Part shown: piece by piece, positions 10,463 through 21,701 of the stretch
Numbering within the stretch: position 1 is the first letter of the stretch
Layout: the number at the start of each line of letters is the position of its first letter
NCBI RefSeq assembly: GCF_001639065.2
Contig: NZ_LQXO02000012.1
Location: 1-64,000, forward strand
Direction: 5' to 3'
Length of the DNA: 64,000 bases
From: Vibrio barjaei
GTDB lineage: Bacteria > Pseudomonadota > Gammaproteobacteria > Enterobacterales > Vibrionaceae
Program-made: the position numbers and the translations under genes
The notes under the pieces: generated by a model
The model's database searches: none
Seen by the model: the letters and a program-made list of their open reading frames with translations, nothing else
What the model was told of the DNA's origin: nothing

Positions 10463-12397
10463 TTATGAGGATTTACGAACTCTCAAGTACCACTCAGACA
10501 GCAATCGTACTTGTTTCTCGGTGTAGCCTTTCTCCATCATACGATTGACAAAGTCGTCGTGTTTACGCTGGTCTTCGGATGATGTTTTCGCATTAAATGA
10601 AATGACAGGTAGCAGCTCTTCCGTATTGGAGAACATTTTCTTCTCGATAACCGTGCGAAGTTTCTCGTAACTTGTCCAAACTGGGTTTGAACCATTGTTA
10701 TTAGCACGAGCACGAAGTACAAAGTTAACGATCTCATTTCGGAAATCTTTAGGATTACTAATACCCGCAGTTTTTTCGATTTTCTCTAGCTCTTCGTTAA
10801 GTGAAGCACGGTCGAATAGCTGGCCTGTTTCTGGGTCACGATACTCTTGGTCTTGAATCCAGAAGTCGGCATAAGTGACGTATCGGTCGAAGATATTCTG
10901 GCCGTACTCTGAGTATGACTCCAAGTAAGCGGTTTGAATTTCTTTACCTATGAATTCCACATAGCGAGGGACTAGATAACCTTTAAGGAATTCTAAATAT
11001 TTCTCACCCACTTCTTGTGGGAACTGTTCACGCTCAATTTGCTGCTCAATGACATAGAACAGGTGCACAGGGTTCGCTGCGACTTCAGATTGGTCGAAGT
11101 TGAATACTCGTGACAAGATCTTAAAGGCGAAACGAGTAGACAGGCCAGACATGCCCTCATCGACACCGGCATAGTCGCGGTATTCTTGATAACTCTTAGC
11201 TTTAGGATCGGTATCTTTTAATGTTTCACCGTCATAAACGCGCATTTTCGAGAACAGAGATGAGTTTTCTGGCTCTTTTAGGCGCGATAGTACGCTGAAT
11301 TGACCCAGAAGCTCTAGGGTGCTTGGTGAACAAGGTGCTTTTGAGAGCTCACTATGATCAAGAAGTTTCTGGTAAATTTTAACTTCTTCAGAGACGCGCA
11401 AGCAATATGGTACCTTAACGATATAGACACGGTCCAAGAATGCTTCGTTGTTCTTGTTATTACGGAAGGTTTGCCATTCTGATTCGTTCGAGTGAGCCAA
11501 TATCATACCGTCGAACGGCAGGGCTGAGAGTCCTTCAGTACCGTTATAGTTACCTTCCTGTGTTGCGGTTAGAAGTGGGTGCAAGACTTTAATCGGCGCC
11601 TTGAACATTTCCACGAACTCCATCAAACCTTGGTTTGCGCGGCACAACGCACCTGAATAGCTATACGCATCTGGATCGTCTTGTGAGAAGTGCTCAAGTT
11701 GGCGAATATCAACCTTACCCACTAGAGCGGAAATGTCTTGGTTGTTCTCATCTCCGGGTTCAGTTTTAGCGATCGCAACTTGGTCTAAAATAGATGGTCT
11801 AACTTTAACCACCTTGAACTTAGTGATGTCGCCGCCAAATTCGTGTAAGCGTTTAGCTGCCCAAGGTGACATGATTGAGCGCAGGTAGCGTTTCTCAATA
11901 CCATATTCACTTTTCAGTAGGTCGCCATCTTCTGAAACATCGAACAGACAGAACGGGTGATCGTTGACCGGACTGCGCTCGCCGTTGGCAGATAGCACGT
12001 AAATAGGCATCTTTTGCATTAGTGCTTTAAGTTTCTCTGCAAGCGAAGATTTACCGCCACCTACTGGACCTAGAAGGTATAGTATTTGTTTTCTTTCTTC
12101 TAGACCTTGAGCGGCATGCTTGAGATAAGAGACAATTTGTTCGATGGCATCTTCCATGCCGTAGAAATCTTCGAACGTTTTGTAGCGAGAAATAATGCGG
12201 TTTGAAAAAATACGACTTAAGCGAGGATCCTGAGCGGTATCAATAACCTCAGGTTCACCGATTGCGAGTAAAAGACGTTCTGCTGCATTGGCGTAAGCAC
12301 TCTTGTCGTCTTTACATAGAGATAAGAATTCCTTGATAGATAATTCTTCATCTTTTGCGGCTTCGTAGCGCGCTTGATAATGATCGAAAATACTCAT
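10463..12397 (-). CDS. yeaG: PrkA family serine protein kinase (YeaG)
   Basis: This is a 644-residue PrkA-type kinase. The N-terminal AAA+ core has the Walker A loop LGPVGGGKSS near residue 110, and the C-terminal third is the PrkA kinase-like region. E. coli YeaG acts in the nitrogen-starvation and stationary-phase response together with YeaH. Length and domain order are normal. It is the first gene of a leftward operon with yeaH and spoVR. About 285 nt separate it from yfbU upstream, and I could not identify a sigma-54 -24/-12 element there, although E. coli yeaGH is known to use one. Confidence 0.94.
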   Translation of the reverse strand: MSIFDHYQARYEAAKDEELSIKEFLSLCKDDKSAYANAAERLLLAIGEPEVIDTAQDPRLSRIFSNRIISRYKTFEDFYGMEDAIEQIVSYLKHAAQGLEERKQILYLLGPVGGGKSSLAEKLKALMQKMPIYVLSANGERSPVNDHPFCLFDVSEDGDLLKSEYGIEKRYLRSIMSPWAAKRLHEFGGDITKFKVVKVRPSILDQVAIAKTEPGDENNQDISALVGKVDIRQLEHFSQDDPDAYSYSGALCRANQGLMEFVEMFKAPIKVLHPLLTATQEGNYNGTEGLSALPFDGMILAHSNESEWQTFRNNKNNEAFLDRVYIVKVPYCLRVSEEVKIYQKLLDHSELSKAPCSPSTLELLGQFSVLSRLKEPENSSLFSKMRVYDGETLKDTDPKAKSYQEYRDYAGVDEGMSGLSTRFAFKILSRVFNFDQSEVAANPVHLFYVIEQQIEREQFPQEVGEKYLEFLKGYLVPRYVEFIGKEIQTAYLESYSEYGQNIFDRYVTYADFWIQDQEYRDPETGQLFDRASLNEELEKIEKTAGISNPKDFRNEIVNFVLRARANNNGSNPVWTSYEKLRTVIEKKMFSNTEELLPVISFNAKTSSEDQRKHDDFVNRMMEKGYTEKQVRLLSEWYLRVRKSS

Positions 12398-12620
12398 AGC
12401 TGATTCCCCTTAAACCTGCAAAGCTGACCATTGACAGATATACAATGCGACTCCATGTCATTTTTAAGACTAGTAGGGTTTTCAGATTTATGCTTATCAA
12501 TTATGCATTTATTTACAAAACTTCCTTAATTTAGTCAGATGATTACCCTCCAGTCTCAACTTTTATACGTGAGTCCCGATTATTAGATTAGACCGCTTGA
12601 TACTAAGAAAAATTACGTAA

Positions 12621-12656
12621 AAAAAGCCCTCTGCCTAGATAGGAAGAGGGCTTTTT
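12621..12656 (-). terminator. Intrinsic terminator downstream of yfbU
   Basis: AAAAAGCCCTCT pairs perfectly with AGAGGGCTTTTT around a small inner CCT/AGG helix. The flanking A- and T-runs give a U-tract in either direction; by position it ends yfbU transcription. Confidence 0.88.
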
Positions 12657-12684
12657 GATAACTGATTGTTTTAACGCGTTAAAG

Positions 12685-13185
12685 TTAGGCGTTGAAAATC
12701 TGTCTGAATTCTGCTGCTGATAAGTGGTATTGACGTGGGCAATTTCTCCATGTCACCAACATACGACGATATTTCTCAAGCATCGGCACATGGCTATTAA
12801 AGTGGTGATCACCTTTGTCGAATTGTGGGTAAAGCCCTTCAGAATCGAGCAAGAATCGAACATAATTAACCAATTGTGCTTCGGTCGCGATATCAAACCC
12901 TAAGAACTGCAAACGACGTTGGTCTACATCGTTACGCTCTTCATCTGAAAGCATCTTATTGGATTCTTGCATGGCGTGGTACATTTCCATGATGTCGATT
13001 ACTTCACGACACTCATCTTCAACTAAACAACCATACTCTTTGTTCATTTCACGCATTTGCAGTTCATAACCACGTTCTACAATTGTTTGTAGGCGTTTAT
13101 ACTTTTCTGCGTTTTCTGGCGTTAGCTTAGCCATTAGATAATATTGATTAGATAGGATTAGACGTTGAGCATTTGTCATTTCCAT
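12685..13185 (-). CDS. yfbU: YfbU family protein
   Basis: The 166-residue cytoplasmic protein matches E. coli YfbU along its length, including [15 protein letters not shown] at the start, [16 protein letters not shown] and [15 protein letters not shown] at the end. Its function is not established; overproduction is toxic in E. coli. The open frame extends 5 codons upstream, but the MEMTN start at 13185 is conserved and has GTGAGG 9-14 nt before it. It is a single gene with its own terminator, leftward between pflA and prkA. Confidence 0.9.
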   Translation of the reverse strand: MEMTNAQRLILSNQYYLMAKLTPENAEKYKRLQTIVERGYELQMREMNKEYGCLVEDECREVIDIMEMYHAMQESNKMLSDEERNDVDQRRLQFLGFDIATEAQLVNYVRFLLDSEGLYPQFDKGDHHFNSHVPMLEKYRRMLVTWRNCPRQYHLSAAEFRQIFNA

Positions 13186-13300
13186 GGTGAAAAGCCTCAC
13201 TAAAAAGTCATCATTATAAGTTTACGAATGAATTCGCTATACCGACAGGTTATCAGCTTCTCGATATTGTGTAACATGATCTCAACACGTATTTATTACA

Positions 13301-13328
13301 AAAAAACGCGCTTTCTAGCGCGTTTTTT
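13301..13328 (-). terminator. Intrinsic terminator of pflA
   Basis: AAAAAACGCGC and GCGCGTTTTTT flank a 6-nt loop. It lies 29 nt beyond the pflA stop and is symmetrical, so it could also stop rightward transcription. Confidence 0.88.
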
Positions 13329-13356
13329 TCGTGTCAAAAGATTTCCGAATCTACGG

Positions 13357-14097
13357 TTAGTACTTAACGGTATCAGTATATTGAAGAAGAATATTTTGGA
13401 TGTTATCCATAACTTCTTTAGTCGGCGGCTGCGTCCCTTCAAGAGGGTACTCAAAACCGAGCGCTTCCCACTTATGTGCGCCTAACTTGTGGTATGGCAA
13501 CAGTTCGACTTTCTCGATGTTGTCCATATCTTTAATAAACTCACCAAGCATGTGGGCGGCTTCTGGATCGTCCGTATAACCAGGGACGACAACATAGCGA
13601 ATCCATGTTTTTTGGCCAATTTTGTGTAGATAACGAGCGAAATCTAATGTGCGGCGATTAGATACACCGATGAAGTCCTGATGAATTTCATCTTTCATGT
13701 GCTTGATATCGAGCATCACTAGGTCGGTAGCATCCAAAACTTCGTCGATAACATCAGTATGCTTACGGATGTAGCCGTTTGTGTCCAGGCAGGTATGAAT
13801 GCCTTCCGCTTGAGCTGCACGAAAGAAGTCACGGACAAACTCTGGTTGAAGCATGGCCTCACCGCCGGAACAAGTAATACCACCACCAGATGCATTCATA
13901 AAGTGGCGGTAGGATTTTGCCTCGGCGATCAACTCGTCGACGGACACTTCTTTGCCGTCATGAGTATCCCAAGTATCACGGTTGTGGCAATACATACAAC
14001 GCATGAGACAGCCTTGAAGAAAGACAATAAAACGGATCCCAGGTCCATCGACCGTACCGCAGGATTCGAATGAGTGAATGCGACCAGTTGTTGACAT
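13357..14097 (-). CDS. pflA: Pyruvate formate-lyase activating enzyme
   Basis: This 246-residue radical SAM enzyme installs the glycyl radical on PflB under anaerobiosis. The [4Fe-4S] cluster ligands are Cys30, Cys34 and Cys37 in CLMRCMYC. The SAM-binding GGE motif is in CSGGEAML, and the N-terminal [12 protein letters not shown] is typical of glycyl-radical activases. In E. coli pflA directly follows pflB. Here the two are separated by a chemoreceptor and an lpxR-like gene (3.2 kb), though both read leftward, so pflA needs its own promoter. Confidence 0.96.
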   Translation of the reverse strand: MSTTGRIHSFESCGTVDGPGIRFIVFLQGCLMRCMYCHNRDTWDTHDGKEVSVDELIAEAKSYRHFMNASGGGITCSGGEAMLQPEFVRDFFRAAQAEGIHTCLDTNGYIRKHTDVIDEVLDATDLVMLDIKHMKDEIHQDFIGVSNRRTLDFARYLHKIGQKTWIRYVVVPGYTDDPEAAHMLGEFIKDMDNIEKVELLPYHKLGAHKWEALGFEYPLEGTQPPTKEVMDNIQNILLQYTDTVKY

Positions 14098-14372
14098 ATG
14101 CTCTTCTCTACTTACTTATTTTTAAGCGTCATTTTATTACAAAATGGGCCCCTACAACAGGAAAAGTGGTACCCCATTCATAGTCTGTATCGATCAAAAA
14201 CCGACTTCTGTTGCCCACAGTGAAATAATGTTATAGCGTTGTTAATTATATTATTAATACATGGTACATAGATTGCTAGCTTGCTTACATTAAACCGGTA
14301 TCAACTGGTTTCGTCTGTTGCAGATACTATCGGTCGGGAGACCGGCATGCTTGTCGTCACAAGGGGAAATAC
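14098..14372. other. Divergent intergenic region pflA / chemoreceptor
   Basis: 275 nt contain the outward promoters. No full FNR box (TTGAT-N4-ATCAA) is present despite pflA being an anaerobic gene. A CGGTC...GACCG hairpin lies just before the chemoreceptor start (about 14330-14344). No sigma-28 promoter could be recognised with confidence. Confidence 0.4.
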
Positions 14373-16253
14373 ATGGAAGTAGCCTTATCACAAAAACAAA
14401 AAACTGCCTTTTCGATGATCACTCTTTGGTCAGGGTTCATCATTTTGGTGTTTTTTATTTTTAACTCACTCTCCAGTTTAAGCGAGAAATTCACCAGTAG
14501 TAGTGAAATGGAGCGAGCCAGTGCACATTTAGCCTCTACTCAAGTGTTGCTGATGGATACCGTTAATCGACGAACCACACTAGTGGCGGGCGGCATGGAT
14601 GCGTTTGAAGATAGCATGGACCGATTAGAAACCAGTGCGGAGCAAGACCTAGCATTCTTGAAGCAAGCTGGTTTGACTACTGAGAGTGATAATGTTTCCA
14701 GTACCTTAGAATCTTTTATTTTTAATTTAAGCCCGTGGCTTACCATCAAATCAGAGTTAGGTTTCTCCGTGAATGATGGATTGCTACAACAGCTACAGCA
14801 AAATAACGCCAAGATCGATGCCGCGATCAAAGAAACAGGTATGGTGACGCTGACTTCAGATTTTCAGAAAGTAGTGACTAGTTTGCAGGAATACTTAATC
14901 CAGCCCAGCGAACAAAACGAAAAAGGTTTCAAGCGAGCTCTCGCAGGATTTGTTAACGCATCTAATACCTATGCCATGTTGGAGCTGTATGAGAATGAAG
15001 TCAAAGCGTTGGAACTCGGCTTTGCGCGAGTGGTTGAGCTGTCAGGTACTTTGGTTGGTTTAGAGCAGAAGTTAGACCAAGCTCAGGCGATTACATTGGA
15101 GGCCTTTGACAAGGCCGCTCTAGCACTTAACCAACAAGCACTTTCATTAGGCAATCAAGCCGCCGATGTATCGAGCATGACTAAGGTTTCTGTCGGTATC
15201 GCTTGTGCTTTATTAGCGCTATTTACTACAGCTATCTTCCTGACATTAAATGTCTCTTTGGCTCGTTCGTTAAAGCAAACACTGTCGGCACTTAAACTGG
15301 TAGAGCAAGGTGATCTTTCGACACGTCTTGCCGTGAGTAACAATCATCGTGATGAGTTCAACCAACTTAAGCAAGCCATCAATGTGAGTTGCGAAAACCT
15401 AGGGACTCTGGTTGACGGTGTTAAAACCAACAGTCAGCAACTTTCGAACAGTTCTGGTGAGCTAGACAGTGGAATCAATCAATTAAGACAGCACCAAAGT
15501 CAGGTTATTGAACAAACACAGCTATTGGCGTCTGCGACTGAAGAGGTGAGTGTTACCACACAAGAAATTTCTGGTTCTTTAGAGTATGTGGCAACCATTA
15601 GTAAAACCTCAGCAGAGTCTGCGCAAGTTGGTGGCGAAGTCATTGTCGATACCATCGCTGCTTTTGAACAAGTGGGCACTATTCTGGAAGAAGCCGCTAC
15701 CCATATCGAACAACTGGAGCAAGCTTCCCAAAAGATAGACTCAGTGATGGAAATCATTAATGGTATCGCTGAGCAAACCAACCTGTTGGCACTTAATGCC
15801 GCCATTGAAGCGGCGAGGGCAGGAGAGCAAGGTCGAGGTTTTGCCGTGGTGGCAGATGAAGTGCGAAGTCTTGCGGTAAGGACAGTACAAGCGGTAGAGG
15901 AAATTTCTGGCACGATAGACACAATGAAACAGGAAAGCACTCAAGTCATTCAGTTTATTGCCCAATCTGACAGTTCCATGCAGTCTGGTCGAGAGCAAGG
16001 TAATCAAGCGAAAACTGCACTTGAAGAGATCATGAATAAGGCACAAGAAGCAAGCTCTCAAACTGAAGTGATTTTTGCCTCTGTTAAGGAGCTAGCGACA
16101 ACTTCGCAGTCTATGGCGAGCAACATGGCTCAAATCAGTGAGTCTATGGGTGAACTTGAGTCGAGTAGTCAGAGTTTGAAAGAAACCAGTGATGGGGTAG
16201 ACAAGCGCTCTACCGAGCTGTATCAAGAATGTGAGAGATTCAAGACGACGTAA
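14373..16253 (+). CDS. Methyl-accepting chemotaxis protein (helical periplasmic domain)
   Basis: The chemoreceptor has 626 residues. Transmembrane helix 1 is at about 15-33. A periplasmic region of about 235 residues, rich in helix, follows, then TM2 (about 271-293), a HAMP domain and the cytoplasmic signalling hairpin. The tip [30 protein letters not shown] is intact, so CheA/CheW contact is expected. No C-terminal CheR-docking pentapeptide is present; it ends CERFKTT. The ATG follows AAGGGG with good spacing. The ligand is unknown. It is a single gene, convergent with the lpxR-like gene across a shared terminator. Confidence 0.93.
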   Translation: MEVALSQKQKTAFSMITLWSGFIILVFFIFNSLSSLSEKFTSSSEMERASAHLASTQVLLMDTVNRRTTLVAGGMDAFEDSMDRLETSAEQDLAFLKQAGLTTESDNVSSTLESFIFNLSPWLTIKSELGFSVNDGLLQQLQQNNAKIDAAIKETGMVTLTSDFQKVVTSLQEYLIQPSEQNEKGFKRALAGFVNASNTYAMLELYENEVKALELGFARVVELSGTLVGLEQKLDQAQAITLEAFDKAALALNQQALSLGNQAADVSSMTKVSVGIACALLALFTTAIFLTLNVSLARSLKQTLSALKLVEQGDLSTRLAVSNNHRDEFNQLKQAINVSCENLGTLVDGVKTNSQQLSNSSGELDSGINQLRQHQSQVIEQTQLLASATEEVSVTTQEISGSLEYVATISKTSAESAQVGGEVIVDTIAAFEQVGTILEEAATHIEQLEQASQKIDSVMEIINGIAEQTNLLALNAAIEAARAGEQGRGFAVVADEVRSLAVRTVQAVEEISGTIDTMKQESTQVIQFIAQSDSSMQSGREQGNQAKTALEEIMNKAQEASSQTEVIFASVKELATTSQSMASNMAQISESMGELESSSQSLKETSDGVDKRSTELYQECERFKTT

Positions 16254-16282
16254 CAAAAGTTATAGTTTAAGGAAAATATCTA

Positions 16283-16314
16283 TGAAATAGGCACCTAGGC
16301 AAGTGCCTATTTCA
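16283..16314. terminator. Bidirectional terminator between chemoreceptor and lpxR-like gene
   Basis: TGAAATAGGCAC pairs perfectly with GTGCCTATTTCA around an 8-nt loop, between two convergent genes. Confidence 0.8.
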
Positions 16315-16316
16315 TT

Positions 16317-17297
16317 TTAGAAGAACGCAAAAAGAGAGACTCCTCCATTGCCATAGATGGACTTGGACGCTTCTTTATATTCTGCCGACTTAGAACCGAC
16401 AAAGGCACTGATACCTACATAGGTGTTATACCAAGTTACACCAAGGACGGCCTCACCTTGCCAGGGCTGCAAAGTGACATCGTAAGCATCACGTGGCTCG
16501 GGTATTCCAGGTCTATCTCCTTGAATAGTAAGATCGTTAAATCGGTAGCGGGCTTTGAGACCAAAATAAGTAAACCAGCCCTTATTAGAGGCGCCGATCA
16601 TCCCGGCCTTAAACGGGTTTTCTGTACTGATGTTTGCAGAACCGAAGTTACCTCCAAGTTCTGAACCAAAGCGAAACATCATCCCCGTGGAAACATCACT
16701 TCTAAAATTCCCTAGGTTTGCTTCGGTGACGTTCGAGACTTCCCATCCAGTATCGCCAAAAAGCGCTTCGCGCTTCCAATTTAGATGAGTTAAATAACCA
16801 ATACTGCCTGCGACTTGATCTTCAATCTGATATTCCCAGCCTTTTGGGTCTGCTGAACCCACAATCGAATGCACTAGTTGTTGAGCTTTATCCGCAAATG
16901 ACCCTTCACCAGTGCTACCTAACGTGAGATTAAAACGCTGTGCCTGTTGAGGGTGCAAACTAATGTAATTCAATTCACCATGGAAATAACCTGCATAGGG
17001 GCGTTCATTAGCCAGAGGTACAGTGGCCTCAATATCCGAAGGGGTCCACATCTTATGCCCAAGCTGAAATTCAAACTTATCAAGGGAAGCGGCTCCCCAA
17101 TAAGACAGACTAAGTGGTCTGAAAAAAGACCAAGGGGTCATGGCACTGCTGGTATAGGAAAGAAAAATACCGTTGGTATAGTCTTCGTCTGTACCAAAAA
17201 CACCGTCATTGTCGAGTGAAAATGAGACGGTAGAACGTTCAGAGGCTAAGGCAACACTGCTGACAAAAATCAGAGGTAAAATGGAGGCTGCTTTCAT
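16317..17297 (-). CDS. Lipid A deacylase LpxR family outer membrane protein
   Basis: The protein has 326 residues with a signal peptide (1-18, ends ALA), then an outer membrane beta-barrel of the DUF2219/LpxR family ending in Phe (SLFAFF). LpxR removes the 3'-acyloxyacyl chain of lipid A. The N-terminal DNDGVFGTDEDYTNG holds the Asn-Asp and Thr-Asn residues that match the Salmonella LpxR catalytic and Ca-binding positions. The HGELNY and GHKMWTP regions follow. It is a single gene with no obvious operator. Family membership is clear; enzymatic activity on Vibrio lipid A is inferred. Confidence 0.85.
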   Translation of the reverse strand: MKAASILPLIFVSSVALASERSTVSFSLDNDGVFGTDEDYTNGIFLSYTSSAMTPWSFFRPLSLSYWGAASLDKFEFQLGHKMWTPSDIEATVPLANERPYAGYFHGELNYISLHPQQAQRFNLTLGSTGEGSFADKAQQLVHSIVGSADPKGWEYQIEDQVAGSIGYLTHLNWKREALFGDTGWEVSNVTEANLGNFRSDVSTGMMFRFGSELGGNFGSANISTENPFKAGMIGASNKGWFTYFGLKARYRFNDLTIQGDRPGIPEPRDAYDVTLQPWQGEAVLGVTWYNTYVGISAFVGSKSAEYKEASKSIYGNGGVSLFAFF

Positions 17298-17491
17298 GAT
17301 GTGTCACTCTCTTCAAATACGGCTAGTAGAGATGCTTTATTATTAAGTTGAGTGTGACACGAACGAAAAAGGTTAGTCAGTGATCTATAGATGAAAAAGT
17401 ATCTCTAACGTAGGTAAATTGTAAACAATCCTTAACCAGTGGGAACTTAGTACTTTTGTTATAGATAAAAATGAAAAATAGATAGAAATAA

Positions 17492-17517
17492 AAAAACCCC
17501 GCCGAAGCGAGGTTTTT
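17492..17517 (-). terminator. Intrinsic terminator of pflB
   Basis: AAAAACCCCGC, loop CGAA, and GCGAGGTTTTT form a stem with one C-A mismatch and flanking A/T runs, 24 nt beyond the pflB stop. Confidence 0.8.
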
Positions 17518-17540
17518 ATCTCAATCAGTATAATCTGAGA

Positions 17541-19817
17541 TTATAGAGATTCAGTAAACGTACGTGCGATTACGTCAGCTTGTTGCTCTGCAGTTAGAGA
17601 GTTGAAGCGAACAGCGTAACCAGATACACGGATTGTTAGCTGAGGGTATTTCTCAGGGTGCTTAACAGCGTCTTCTAGAGTTTCACGGTTAAGAACGTTC
17701 ACGTTTAGGTGTTGACCACCTTCAATGCCAGCTTCGTGGTGGAAGTAACCATCCATTAAGCCTGCAAGGTTAGCACGTTGGCTGTCTTCTTCTTTACCTA
17801 GAGCGTTTGGAACGATAGAGAAAGTATAAGAGATACCATCTTTAGCGTGTGCAAACGGTAGTTTACCTACAGAAGTAAGTGAAGCTACAGCACCTTTCTC
17901 GTCACGGCCGTGCATTGGGTTAGCACCTGGTGCGAAAGGAGCGCCTGCGCGACGACCATCTGGAGTGTTACCAGTTTTCTTACCGTATACCACGTTAGAA
18001 GTGATAGTTAGGATAGACTGAGTAGGCACAGCGTCACGGTAAGTTTTCAGTGAACGGATCTTGTTCATGAACACTTCTACTAGTTCACAAGCGATGTCAT
18101 CTACGCGAGCATCGTTGTTACCGAATTTAGGATAGTCGCCTTCGATTTCGAAGTCGATTGCAACACCGTCTTCGTCACGTACTGGCTTAACTTTAGCGTA
18201 CTTGATAGCAGCTAGAGAGTCAGCAGCAACAGAAAGACCAGCGATACCACAAGCCATAGTACGGCGAACGTCACGGTCGTGTAGAGCCATTAGTGCAGCT
18301 TCGTAGCTGTACTTGTCGTGCATGAAGTGGATGCTGTTTAGTGCAGTTACGTACTGCTTAGCTAGCCAATCCATGAAGTGGTCTAGTTTGCCCCATACAT
18401 CGTCGAAGTCTAGAACTTCGTCAGTGATCTTAGGCATTTGTGGACCAACTTGAATCTTAAGCTTCTCGTCTACACCACCGTTGATTACGTATAGTAGAGT
18501 CTTAGCTAGGTTCGCACGAGCGCCGAAGAATTGCATGTGCTTACCAATAACCATTGGAGATACACAACATGCGATTGCATAGTCATCAGACTCGAAGTCT
18601 GGACGCATTAGGTCATCGTTCTCGTACTGGATAGAAGAAGTATCGATAGATACTTTTGCACAGAATTTCTTGAAGCCTTCAGGTAGCTGCTCAGACCAAA
18701 GTACAGTGATGTTTGGCTCTGGAGAAGGACCCATAGTGTATAGAGAGTTTAGGAAACGGAAGTTTGAACGCGTAACAAGCGTACGACCGTCAAGACCCAT
18801 ACCACCCATAGACTCAGTAGCCCAGATTGGGTCACCAGAGAACAGATCATCGTACTCAGGAGTACGTAGGAAACGAACCATACGTAGTTTCATTACGAAG
18901 TGGTCGATCATTTCCTGAGCTTCAACTTCAGTGATCTTACCTTCAGCGATGTCACGCTCAATGTAGATATCTAGGAAAGTAGAAGTACGACCTAGAGACA
19001 TTGCAGCACCGTTTTGAGACTTAACAGCAGCTAGGTAGCCGAAGTAAGTCCACTGAATAGCTTCTTGAGCTGTTTCAGCTGGGCGAGAGATGTCGCAACC
19101 GTATTTCTCAGCCATAACTTTCATTTGGCCAAGTGCACGGTGTTGCTCTGCAATTTCTTCGCGAAGCTGCATAGTCATTTGAAGATCTTCGCCGTTCTCG
19201 AAACGCTCTTGTAGAGAAGCGAATTGAGCTAGCTTGTCTTGCATTAGACGGTCAATACCGTAAAGCGCCACACGACGGTAGTCACCGATGATACGACCAC
19301 GACCGTATGCATCTGGAAGACCAGTTAGAACGCCTGACTTACGGCATTTCATGATGTCTGGAGTGTAGATATCGAAAACACCAGCGTTGTGAGTTTTACG
19401 ATATTCAGTGAAGATTTTCTTAACTTGTGGGTCTAGTTCGCGGTTATACGCTTTGCATGAACCTTCAACCATACGGATACCACCGTTAGGGATGATTGCA
19501 CGCTTAAGCGGCGCTTCAGTTTGAAGACCTACGATAGTTTCAAGATCTTTTTCGATGTAACCTGCATCGTGAGCAGTGATGGTAGAGATAACTGAAGTAT
19601 CAAAATCAACTGGTGCGTGAGTTGAGTTTTCTAGTTTGATACCTTCCATTACCTTAGCCCAAAGCTTGTTAGTTGCTTCAGTACCTTCAGAAACTAGGAA
19701 AGACTCGTCACCCTCGTATGGAGTGTAGTTCTTTTGGATGAAATCACGAACGTTAACTTCGTTTTGCCACTCACCTGCAGCAAAACCTTCCCAAGCTTTA
19801 GCAAATTGCTCTGCCAT
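17541..19817 (-). CDS. pflB: Formate C-acetyltransferase (pyruvate formate-lyase)
   Basis: This glycyl-radical enzyme has 758 residues and converts pyruvate and CoA to acetyl-CoA and formate in fermentation. The active-site pair is Cys417-Cys418 (IACCVSPM) and the radical-bearing glycine is Gly733 in RVSGYAV, close to the E. coli positions 418/419 and 734. Codon choice is that of a highly expressed gene. The ATG follows AGGTAGG. It lies downstream of the DUF3360 transporter, but a terminator separates them. A focA formate channel, its usual E. coli neighbour, is not present in the window. Confidence 0.98.
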   Translation of the reverse strand: MAEQFAKAWEGFAAGEWQNEVNVRDFIQKNYTPYEGDESFLVSEGTEATNKLWAKVMEGIKLENSTHAPVDFDTSVISTITAHDAGYIEKDLETIVGLQTEAPLKRAIIPNGGIRMVEGSCKAYNRELDPQVKKIFTEYRKTHNAGVFDIYTPDIMKCRKSGVLTGLPDAYGRGRIIGDYRRVALYGIDRLMQDKLAQFASLQERFENGEDLQMTMQLREEIAEQHRALGQMKVMAEKYGCDISRPAETAQEAIQWTYFGYLAAVKSQNGAAMSLGRTSTFLDIYIERDIAEGKITEVEAQEMIDHFVMKLRMVRFLRTPEYDDLFSGDPIWATESMGGMGLDGRTLVTRSNFRFLNSLYTMGPSPEPNITVLWSEQLPEGFKKFCAKVSIDTSSIQYENDDLMRPDFESDDYAIACCVSPMVIGKHMQFFGARANLAKTLLYVINGGVDEKLKIQVGPQMPKITDEVLDFDDVWGKLDHFMDWLAKQYVTALNSIHFMHDKYSYEAALMALHDRDVRRTMACGIAGLSVAADSLAAIKYAKVKPVRDEDGVAIDFEIEGDYPKFGNNDARVDDIACELVEVFMNKIRSLKTYRDAVPTQSILTITSNVVYGKKTGNTPDGRRAGAPFAPGANPMHGRDEKGAVASLTSVGKLPFAHAKDGISYTFSIVPNALGKEEDSQRANLAGLMDGYFHHEAGIEGGQHLNVNVLNRETLEDAVKHPEKYPQLTIRVSGYAVRFNSLTAEQQADVIARTFTESL

Positions 19818-20030
19818 GACATACCTACCTTTTTAGTAGAAAAAACACGTACTGTACGCTATTACGCATGTTCACCGGAGGATGAACCAGTACACTTGAA
19901 TAAAAATATCTATAACCACTTAGGGTTAGTATGGATATAGATATTGTCATTCCCTACGTTAAAATCAAGCTTACACTAAAAATAATTTGTAAAACTTAAA
20001 CTAAATCAATAAAAGTTAAAAAAGTTTGAT

Positions 20031-20060
20031 AAAAATATGGGCAGTGAATGTCACTGCCCA
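20031..20060 (-). terminator. Intrinsic terminator of the DUF3360 transporter gene
   Basis: TGGGCAGTGA and TCACTGCCCA are perfect arms around ATG, followed on the minus strand by TATTTTTAT. Confidence 0.88.
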
Positions 20061-20076
20061 AATAATCAACTAGATA

Positions 20077-21624
20077 TTATAGGAAAGCTGGAATGCCGTA
20101 CTGGCCTTCTAACATACCTACAGCTAGCATCGCTACTAAGCAGATAACGAACACACCCACAGGGATGACAATCTTATCTACAAAAGATAGACGAGAAGCA
20201 CGTTCTTTGTCACCAATTAGACCATTATTATCTAGGAACATGGTCAGCGCCCATGCTAACACTGGGTTAGCAACGACTGACGCAAAGATACAGATACCTG
20301 CCGCTTGTGAATCCTTAGTCTCTTTTACCATCTGCATACCAGCTTCAAGTAGAGGAAGGAATACACCCACTAGTAGCGCCACGCGCATTACTGGAGGCCA
20401 TACTGCTACGTCCATTGGGAAACCAAGAATAGCAACAATGATACATAGAGAACCAAGTAGAATCGCACCCGCTGGAATTGGACGCTTAGCGATCGCCGCT
20501 GGGATCATATAAGTACCCCAAGAAGACGTGATGTTACCACCACCAACCGCAGTACCTACCATTTGACGGATTGAACACATAGTCATGGTGTCATCTACAT
20601 CCATCAGTACTTTTTCAGTCTTACGTGGGTAGTTAAGTTCTTGGAAAATACGGTGACCAAGGAAGTCAGGTGACCACATCGCAACCGCTAGAATCGCGAA
20701 CGGTAGTGAAGCAATGAAGTGTTGTAGGTTAGGTAGACCTAGCATCCAACCTTCTTCTGTGCTACCCCACCAGTAAACTGGGTTTAGGTTAGGAAGACCC
20801 ATTTCAGTTTCGAACGTTAAGTCGAAACCAGCACCTAGACCAAGGGCTAATAGAAGGCCTGTAACGGCACAAACCGGAATAGCAAGCCAACGCATGTTGA
20901 TCTTAGCGAGGTATGCGTACACAGCGATGTTGATGCCAAGTACGACCAAGCCAACATAACCCATGCTGCCTGCTTCAACACTCGCAGATTGCAGACCTAC
21001 TGCCCATTCTTGTATGGAACCGATTTGGCTCATCGTACCGGTGAAGCCGAGGAAGATTAGCAAGCCCCCCGCCGTACCTTGGGAGGTGAGGTTTACAAGC
21101 TTCGAGCCACCTTTGAAGTAACTTAGCAATAGGCCGAACACACCAAGCAGGATTGCAAGAGCAAGAGGGTGAGCACCAGCAAGCGCGATAGAACCGATAA
21201 GTGGGATCATCGGACCGTGGTTACCAGCAAGGTTAGCTCTTGGGTTAATGAAACCTGATGCAAGAACACAGAAAAGAAGTGCTGGAATTAGCATTTCTAC
21301 ACGTGCAACTTCGATCGCAAACTCTTTCCCAAGGTTTACGTGATCCCAAGCAGCGGTTAGACCGTCAGCCCATGACATCATTACTGCAGAGTACATCGCA
21401 ATAATGCCGATGGTACCAGCAAGAGCAGGTACTAAATCTTCTAGTTCAAAACGGAAGTCGCGGCCTGGTAGGTTTAAACCAAAGCGGCGCGGTTTCATGA
21501 TTTGAAGTTCGTGGTCTAGGTATTCAGAGCGGCTGGCAAACTCGGATGCTGGACGGTGAAGCTCTTGATAGCTCTTAGTCTCGATATCCGAATCAGAATG
21601 CGCTTTGTTAACTGCGTCTGACAT
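20077..21624 (-). CDS. DUF3360 family membrane transporter
   Basis: The integral membrane protein of 515 residues has about 11-13 hydrophobic segments after a hydrophilic N-terminus of some 70 residues. The overall look (GNHGPMIPLIGS, SWGTYMIPAAIA) recalls the SulP/NCS2 permease superfamily. DUF3360 proteins are abundant in Vibrio and no substrate has been established to my knowledge. The frame extends 27 codons upstream, but the ATG at 21624 has GAGGAA 6 nt before it and is chosen. It lies upstream of pflB in the same direction with its own terminator. A CRP/FNR-like site lies about 190 nt before the start. An anion substrate is plausible but unproved. Confidence 0.8.
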   Translation of the reverse strand: MSDAVNKAHSDSDIETKSYQELHRPASEFASRSEYLDHELQIMKPRRFGLNLPGRDFRFELEDLVPALAGTIGIIAMYSAVMMSWADGLTAAWDHVNLGKEFAIEVARVEMLIPALLFCVLASGFINPRANLAGNHGPMIPLIGSIALAGAHPLALAILLGVFGLLLSYFKGGSKLVNLTSQGTAGGLLIFLGFTGTMSQIGSIQEWAVGLQSASVEAGSMGYVGLVVLGINIAVYAYLAKINMRWLAIPVCAVTGLLLALGLGAGFDLTFETEMGLPNLNPVYWWGSTEEGWMLGLPNLQHFIASLPFAILAVAMWSPDFLGHRIFQELNYPRKTEKVLMDVDDTMTMCSIRQMVGTAVGGGNITSSWGTYMIPAAIAKRPIPAGAILLGSLCIIVAILGFPMDVAVWPPVMRVALLVGVFLPLLEAGMQMVKETKDSQAAGICIFASVVANPVLAWALTMFLDNNGLIGDKERASRLSFVDKIVIPVGVFVICLVAMLAVGMLEGQYGIPAFL

Positions 21625-21701
21625 AGATTCCTCATATATATAAAAAGTTAGTCGTTTGGCTTGATAAACGAACTGGTTCACACCGACTTGGCTAGGCTGC
21701 T

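Noticed and set aside
12398..12620. Sigma-54 promoter upstream of the prkA operon
   Set aside because: A TGCAA word is present on the plus strand, but the matching GTGCCA is not at the required spacing.
19818..20037. FNR sites upstream of pflB
   Set aside because: Several TTGAT half-sites occur, but none has the second half at the right distance.
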